Assembly: GCF_027922145.1 (NCBI RefSeq)
Contig: NZ_BSFC01000005.1
Location: 1-43,280, forward strand
Direction of reading: 5' to 3'
Length of the DNA stretch: 43,280 bases
Source of the DNA: Novosphingobium resinovorum
Lineage (GTDB): Bacteria > Pseudomonadota > Alphaproteobacteria > Sphingomonadales > Sphingomonadaceae
Part shown: positions 36,853 to 43,280 of the stretch, in pieces
Layout of the letters: each line of letters opens with the position of its first letter
How positions within the stretch are numbered: position 1 is the stretch's first letter
Translations under genes and position numbers: made by a program
Notes under the pieces: model-generated
What the model saw: the letters and a program-made list of their open reading frames with translations, nothing else
Database searches by the model: none
Told to the model about the DNA's origin: nothing

Positions 36853-38090
36853 GCGACTCGAATACGACTGGCACGGCGCCCGAAAGGCGCGATCTTATCA
36901 TCCTGGGCGGCGGTCTCGTCGGCATGACGCTGGCGCTTGCCGCCGCCCGGGCGGGCATCACCGCCCATGTGGTGGACCGCGCCGACCCGGCGGATCTGGT
37001 GGCCGAAGGCGCGGACGGCCGCGCCTCGGCGATCTCGACCGCGAGCTGGAACCTGTTCACCAACATCGGCCTCGCGCCGGCGCTGGAGAAGCTGGGCTGC
37101 CCGATCGCCTCGATCGCGGTGACCGACGGCATGAAGCCCGGCCGCATCGACTTCACGCCCAAGGCCGAGGAAGGTTCTCTGGGCCGCATGTTCGCCAACC
37201 GCGACTTGCGCATCGCCCTGTTCGATGCGGCGCGCGGCGAACCGAACATCGCCTGGCACGTACGCACCGAGGCCGTGCGCAAGGATCGCGGCGCCCACGG
37301 CGTTGAGGTGGAACTCTCTGACGGACGGGTGATCCGGGGCTCGCTGCTGGTCGCGGCGGAAGGGCGCCAGTCGCCGACGCGCGACGAGGCCGGTTTCGCG
37401 CTGGCGAAGTGGGAATACCACCACCGCGCCTTCGTGACCGGGCTGTTCCATGAAAAGCCGCATGACGGCACCGCCTGGGAAATCTTCTATCCGGCGGGGC
37501 CGTTCGCGCTGCTGCCGCTGCTCGACGACGAACAGGGCCGCCACCGCAGCGCGCTGGTCTGGACCGTGGCGGAAAAGGATGCGGCGGGCGTCATCGCCAT
37601 GCCCGATGCGATGTTCGTGAACGAAGTGTTCGAGCGCATGCACGGCATCTTCGGCAAGATCGAACTCTCGGCCCCGCGCATGAGCTATCCCTTGCGCTTC
37701 CACCACGCCGGGCGCGTGGTCGAGGAACGCCTTGCGGTGATCGGCGATGCCGCTCACGGCATGCACCCGATCGCCGGGCAGGGCCTGAACCTCGGCCTGC
37801 GCGATGTCGGCGCGCTGGTGGAAGTGCTGGTCGAGGGCATGCGCCTCGGCCTCGAGCCGGGTGATGCGCAGTTGCTGGCGCGCTATGAAAAGTGGCGCAG
37901 TCTCGACAGCCTGATGGTGATGGCGGCGACGGATGGCCTCACCCGCCTGTTCGGCATTCCCGGCCGTACCGCCAGCGCCGTGCGCCGCCTCGGCATGGGC
38001 GCGGTGCAGCGCACCCCGCTGCTCAAGCGCTTCTTCATGGACGAGGCGCGGGGCATGTCGGGCAAACTGCCGGAACTGCTGCAGGCGTAA
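36849..38090 (+). CDS. FAD-dependent monooxygenase, UbiH/COQ6 family
   Basis: A 413-residue flavoprotein hydroxylase of the family that hydroxylates the ubiquinone ring. FAD-binding LIILGGGLVGMTLALAAARAG starts at about residue 16. The middle motif is GSLLVAAEGRQSPTRDEAG. The ubiquinone-hydroxylase signature is GDAAHGMHPIAGQGLNLGLRDV at about 300. Which ring position it acts on (UbiH, UbiF, UbiI or the broad alphaproteobacterial UbiL/UbiM) cannot be assigned by eye, so no symbol is given. The ATG at 36849 overlaps the phosphatase gene by four bases and implies coupled translation. Followed by a short repeat. Confidence 0.92.
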   Translation: MSDSNTTGTAPERRDLIILGGGLVGMTLALAAARAGITAHVVDRADPADLVAEGADGRASAISTASWNLFTNIGLAPALEKLGCPIASIAVTDGMKPGRIDFTPKAEEGSLGRMFANRDLRIALFDAARGEPNIAWHVRTEAVRKDRGAHGVEVELSDGRVIRGSLLVAAEGRQSPTRDEAGFALAKWEYHHRAFVTGLFHEKPHDGTAWEIFYPAGPFALLPLLDDEQGRHRSALVWTVAEKDAAGVIAMPDAMFVNEVFERMHGIFGKIELSAPRMSYPLRFHHAGRVVEERLAVIGDAAHGMHPIAGQGLNLGLRDVGALVEVLVEGMRLGLEPGDAQLLARYEKWRSLDSLMVMAATDGLTRLFGIPGRTASAVRRLGMGAVQRTPLLKRFFMDEARGMSGKLPELLQA

Positions 38091-38107
38091 GCGCCTGCCA
38101 TTTCCTC

Positions 38108-38132
38108 ATTGCTTCGCTGCGCTCTCAATGAC
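38108..38132. repeat. Short dispersed repeat, copy 3
   Basis: A word including TTCGCTGCGCTCTCAATGAC, related to the copies at 13809 and 29915. It lies 18 bp after the flavin monooxygenase gene. Confidence 0.6.
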
Positions 38133-38163
38133 GGGGCGGGTGGGTTGCACTCCGCACCGGGCG

Positions 38164-38194
38164 CTCCTAGTTGATAATAATTCGCAACTAGGAG
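38164..38194 (+). promoter_or_regulatory. Perfect hairpin that sequesters a Shine-Dalgarno, or dyad operator
   Basis: Arms CTCCTAGTTG (38164-38173) and CAACTAGGAG (38185-38194) are exact complements around an 11-base AT-rich loop. The second arm contains AGGAG, the ribosome site of the methyltransferase ATG at 38200, and pairs it with CTCCT of the first arm. If transcribed, the stem would hide the ribosome site. As DNA it is a 31-bp dyad, and the central TTGATAATAATTCGCAA is reminiscent of a Fur-type box. Both readings are possible. Confidence 0.65.
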
Positions 38195-38199
38195 TGATC

Positions 38200-39054
38200 A
38201 TGACGAAACCGGCGGTTTATCAGGTCAGCGACTGGGTCGGCAAAAGCGGCGACAACTGGGTGAGCAACCAGCGCCGCCTTGATGCGATGCTGGCGGCCTT
38301 CGGTGAAGCCGCGATCGCCGCTGCCGACCCGCTCCCGGGCGAGCATGTGCTCGACGTCGGCTGCGGCGCCGGGGCGTCCAGCTTCGTGCTGGCCGACCGG
38401 GTGGGCGCCGAGGGCCGGGTGCTCGGTCTCGACATATCGCCCCAACTCCTCGAGCGCGCCCGCCAACCGGGCCATGGCGCCGTCGATTTCGCACTGGCCG
38501 ACGCCGCCACGGCCGAGCTTGCCGCGCAGGCCTACGACCTGCTGTTTTCGCGCTTCGGGGTAATGTTCTTCGGCGATCCCGCCGCCGCCTTCGGGCACAT
38601 GCGGGGGGCGCTCAAACCCGGTGGGCGGCTGGTGTTCGTATGCTGGCGCGGGGCGGCCGAAAACGACTGGGTGCGCCTGCCGATGGGGGCGATCCGGGGT
38701 ATCCTGCCGCCGCAGGGCGCCCCGGATCCGGAAGCGCCGGGGCCGTTCTCTTTCAGCGATCCGCTCCGGGTGGAGCGCCTGCTGGCCGAGGCGGGTTTCG
38801 CCGACATCGCCCTTGCGCCGTTCGATGCGCAGATACCCTTCGGCGAGGGCGTCACTCGCGAGGCCGCGAACGACGACGCGCTGGGCATGGCCTTCGCGGT
38901 CGGCCCGTTGTCCCGGGCGCTGGCCGATCAGGATGAGGGCGTGAAGGCGCGCTGCGCCGAGGCCGTGCGCGCCGCCTTCGCAGCGCGACCGGGCGAGCGA
39001 TCGGTCCTGATCGACGGCGCCGCGTGGATCGTCACGGCCCGCAATCCGGGGTAG
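38200..39054 (+). CDS. Class I SAM-dependent methyltransferase
   Basis: A 284-residue cytoplasmic methyltransferase of the UbiE/Methyltransf_11-like group. Motif I HVLDVGCGAGASSFVLADR is at about 48-66, motif II region VLGLDISPQLLERAR, and LLFSRFGVMFF plus LKPGGRLVFVCW form the later strands. The C-terminal half (FSFSDPLRVERLLAEAGF) is the usual substrate cap. The substrate is unknown. The ATG at 38200 has AGGAG five bases upstream; that ribosome site lies in a perfect hairpin arm, so translation may be regulated. The longer in-frame upstream stretch overlaps the preceding gene and is rejected. It ends one base before the convergent aminotransferase stop. Confidence 0.9.
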   Translation: MTKPAVYQVSDWVGKSGDNWVSNQRRLDAMLAAFGEAAIAAADPLPGEHVLDVGCGAGASSFVLADRVGAEGRVLGLDISPQLLERARQPGHGAVDFALADAATAELAAQAYDLLFSRFGVMFFGDPAAAFGHMRGALKPGGRLVFVCWRGAAENDWVRLPMGAIRGILPPQGAPDPEAPGPFSFSDPLRVERLLAEAGFADIALAPFDAQIPFGEGVTREAANDDALGMAFAVGPLSRALADQDEGVKARCAEAVRAAFAARPGERSVLIDGAAWIVTARNPG

Positions 39055-39055
39055 G

Positions 39056-40237
39056 TCAGGCCGTCAGGATGCGGTCGAGCGCCAGCCGGAACTTCGCCAT
39101 GTCCTCGGCCGAACCCACGGTGATCCGCGACATTTGCGGATAGGCGCTCCACGAGCGGCCGATCTGCACGCCTTGCGTCAGAAACGCCTCGCTCATCTGT
39201 TTGGGCGAACGGTCCTTCCATTCGAGCAGGAACATGTTGGCGCGGCTGCCGGGCAGCACTTTCAGGCCGCGTTTCGCGACATGTGCCAGGGTTTCCTCGC
39301 GCGCGGCTTCCATCTGGCCCCGCCGTGCGGCGATCTCGTCCGTCTGCGTCAGCGAGGCGGTGCCGCAGGCGACGGCCGTGATCGGCAGCATCATCGTCAC
39401 CAGATCACCGTCGTAGCGCATCATCCGCTTGTGCAGCGCGGGGTCGGCCGCCGTCAGGCCGAGGCGCATGCCCGCCATGCCGAACAGCTTGGAGAAGGAG
39501 CGCATCACGATCACGTCGCTGCGCGTCGCGGCAAGCAGCATCGCACTGGGCGCTCCGGCGAAGTGGAGGTAGGCTTCGTCTACCAGGACCACCGCGTCTC
39601 TGGGCTTGGCCGCGAGCAGCCACTCTATGTCGGCAAGCGGCGTCAGCGTGCCGGTGGGGTTGTTGGGGGTGCAGATGTAATAGAGCCCGGCGTTCGGATC
39701 GGCAGCCAGCATCGCGCGCACGTCGTGGGCGTTGCTCGGCGCCAGCGGCACTTTCGAGACCTTGGCCCCCAGCCATTCGCCGACCTGCCAGATCGGCTCG
39801 AAGGTCGGATCGGCGGTGACGATCCCGCGCGTAGGGGACGCAAACGTGACGGCAATGCGGGCGAGCGGATCGCTCGATCCCGGCCAGGCGATGACGCGAT
39901 CTGCAGGCACCCGTTCGACCATGGCGACAGTGTCGCGCAGTTTCTGGATCTCGCCGTCGGGCTCGTAGCGGTTGCCTTGCGTGACCGCCTTCATCGCCGC
40001 CTGCACCCCGGCGGGGAAGGGGCCGGTCCAGCACTCGTTGGCGCCGATGCGCACGGTTCCTGCAGCCGCCTTGGGCACTTGCGCGAAGGCAGGCCCAAAG
40101 CCTGGCATGGCCTGTGCCGCCGCGATCCCGCCGCCCAGCAGCGCGGCGATCCGTCCGAAGCTGCGCCGGTCGTAGCCGCGAGTGACGAGCTCGTGCTTCA
40201 GGTCGTCGTCAAGCGAACGGGGAGGCGTGTCGGGCAT
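39056..40237 (-). CDS. Tat-exported PLP aminotransferase, HisC-like
   Basis: A 393-residue fold-type I aminotransferase most like histidinol-phosphate aminotransferase. PLP-binding landmarks: CTPNNPTGTLTPLADI (Asn and Pro contacts), VLVDEAYLHFAG (Asp that pairs with the PLP ring nitrogen) and the Schiff-base Lys in MRSFSKLFGMAGMRLG. Ahead of it is an N-terminal leader of about 70 residues with a twin-arginine motif (DRRSFGRIAALLGGG) and a hydrophobic stretch ending AFA. This predicts export by the Tat system in folded form, compatible with a bound cofactor. A cytoplasmic HisC would not need this, so it is probably a paralogue with a periplasmic job. The ATG at 40237 has GGAG upstream. Confidence 0.9.
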   Translation of the reverse strand: MPDTPPRSLDDDLKHELVTRGYDRRSFGRIAALLGGGIAAAQAMPGFGPAFAQVPKAAAGTVRIGANECWTGPFPAGVQAAMKAVTQGNRYEPDGEIQKLRDTVAMVERVPADRVIAWPGSSDPLARIAVTFASPTRGIVTADPTFEPIWQVGEWLGAKVSKVPLAPSNAHDVRAMLAADPNAGLYYICTPNNPTGTLTPLADIEWLLAAKPRDAVVLVDEAYLHFAGAPSAMLLAATRSDVIVMRSFSKLFGMAGMRLGLTAADPALHKRMMRYDGDLVTMMLPITAVACGTASLTQTDEIAARRGQMEAAREETLAHVAKRGLKVLPGSRANMFLLEWKDRSPKQMSEAFLTQGVQIGRSWSAYPQMSRITVGSAEDMAKFRLALDRILTA

Positions 40238-40306
40238 GGGCGGCTCCAGCTGTGCGGTTGCAGCATGATGCCTCAGCAAGCGCGCAAGACAAGAGCGCCC
40301 ACGCAA

Positions 40307-40341
40307 AAGGGCGGAAGTGCATCCAGTGCGCTCCCGCCCTT
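40307..40341 (-). terminator. Intrinsic terminator of gyrB
   Basis: On the minus strand: an eight-pair stem AAGGGCGG (40341-40334) with CCGCCCTT (40314-40307), 19-base loop, followed by TT that extends the T-run to four. Confidence 0.7.
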
Positions 40342-40367
40342 GCAGATTATCAGAGCCGCCGCGCGGG

Positions 40368-43187
<2,820 letters not shown>

Positions 43188-43280
43188 GTGCGTGACTACA
43201 GCAATTTCCCGGCGAGAACTTGTCTGGGTCGTGTCCCGCGGGGTGGTGTAGGAACCGTCGATCTACGGCAGGATCAGGTT
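43188..43280 (+). CDS. Possible 5' end of an unidentified gene
   Basis: An ORF starting with GTG at 43188 (an alternative GTG at 43182 is in frame) is open for 31 codons to the window's right edge. AGGGGG lies just upstream. The peptide starts MRDYSNFPARTC and shows no family I recognise; it is too short to judge. It follows the AT-rich promoter-like stretch. Confidence 0.25.
   Translation, partial: MRDYSNFPARTCLGRVPRGGVGTVDLRQDQV

Overview
The window is GC-rich, densely coded chromosomal DNA of an alphaproteobacterium, most likely a sphingomonad (Sphingomonadales, Novosphingobium/Sphingobium/Sphingomonas-like). This rests on a methionine synthase split into two genes, a PhoK-type alkaline phosphatase, a GluRS of about 440 residues, the GyrB sequence with an acidic insert, and several families of dispersed inverted repeats between genes. 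The taxonomic call is inference from remembered family features, not from a database search. I see no rRNA, tRNA, CRISPR array, prophage or recognisable defence island.

Layout. 1-2.8 kb is a small accessory stretch: a complete IS630-family element (106-1151, inverted ends, TA flanks, two-frame transposase), an AT-rich gene for a four-helix membrane protein, a small membrane ORF and a 95-residue hypothetical. 2.8-5.4 kb carries recQ and a Nudix hydrolase. 5.4-11.6 kb is a methionine/one-carbon operon read leftwards: an ArsR-type regulator fused to a methyltransferase, metF, the homocysteine-methyltransferase half of MetH, a GNAT acetyltransferase and the B12 half of MetH. Most junctions overlap by 1 or 4 bases. 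The operon starts at a perfect 22-bp palindrome lying inside the promoter, which is probably its autoregulatory operator.

11.7-20.7 kb holds a small lipoprotein with two tandem terminators, nadE (whose glutaminase Cys position reads Gly), a Fur-box-preceded TonB siderophore receptor, membrane-anchored mqo, a BenE-type transporter and a GluRS. 21-24.2 kb has asd with a long leader, then a patatin-like hydrolase translationally coupled to 3-hydroxybutyrate dehydrogenase, which fits polyhydroxybutyrate/ketone-body metabolism. 24.4-29.9 kb has glnD and, facing away from it, the coupled trio lgt - midA - DUF2306 membrane protein. 30-33 kb is a pair of exported M16 peptidase subunits, one with and one without the zinc motif. 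33-38.1 kb has a DsbD/ScsB-type disulfide reductase divergent from a PhoK-like phosphatase, which overlaps a UbiH/COQ6-type flavin monooxygenase. 38.2-40.2 kb has a methyltransferase whose Shine-Dalgarno sequence lies in a perfect 10-bp hairpin arm, and a convergent aminotransferase with a Tat signal. gyrB and an AT-rich upstream region close the window.

Most of the window is housekeeping. The features that deserve a second look are mainly regulatory: the met-operon operator/promoter (11539-11575), the Shine-Dalgarno-sequestering hairpin (38164-38194) and the asd leader (20729-21059). Protein oddities are NadE without its glutaminase Cys, the Tat-exported aminotransferase, and the split MetH with a GNAT gene between its halves. 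No clearly new multi-gene system was found.
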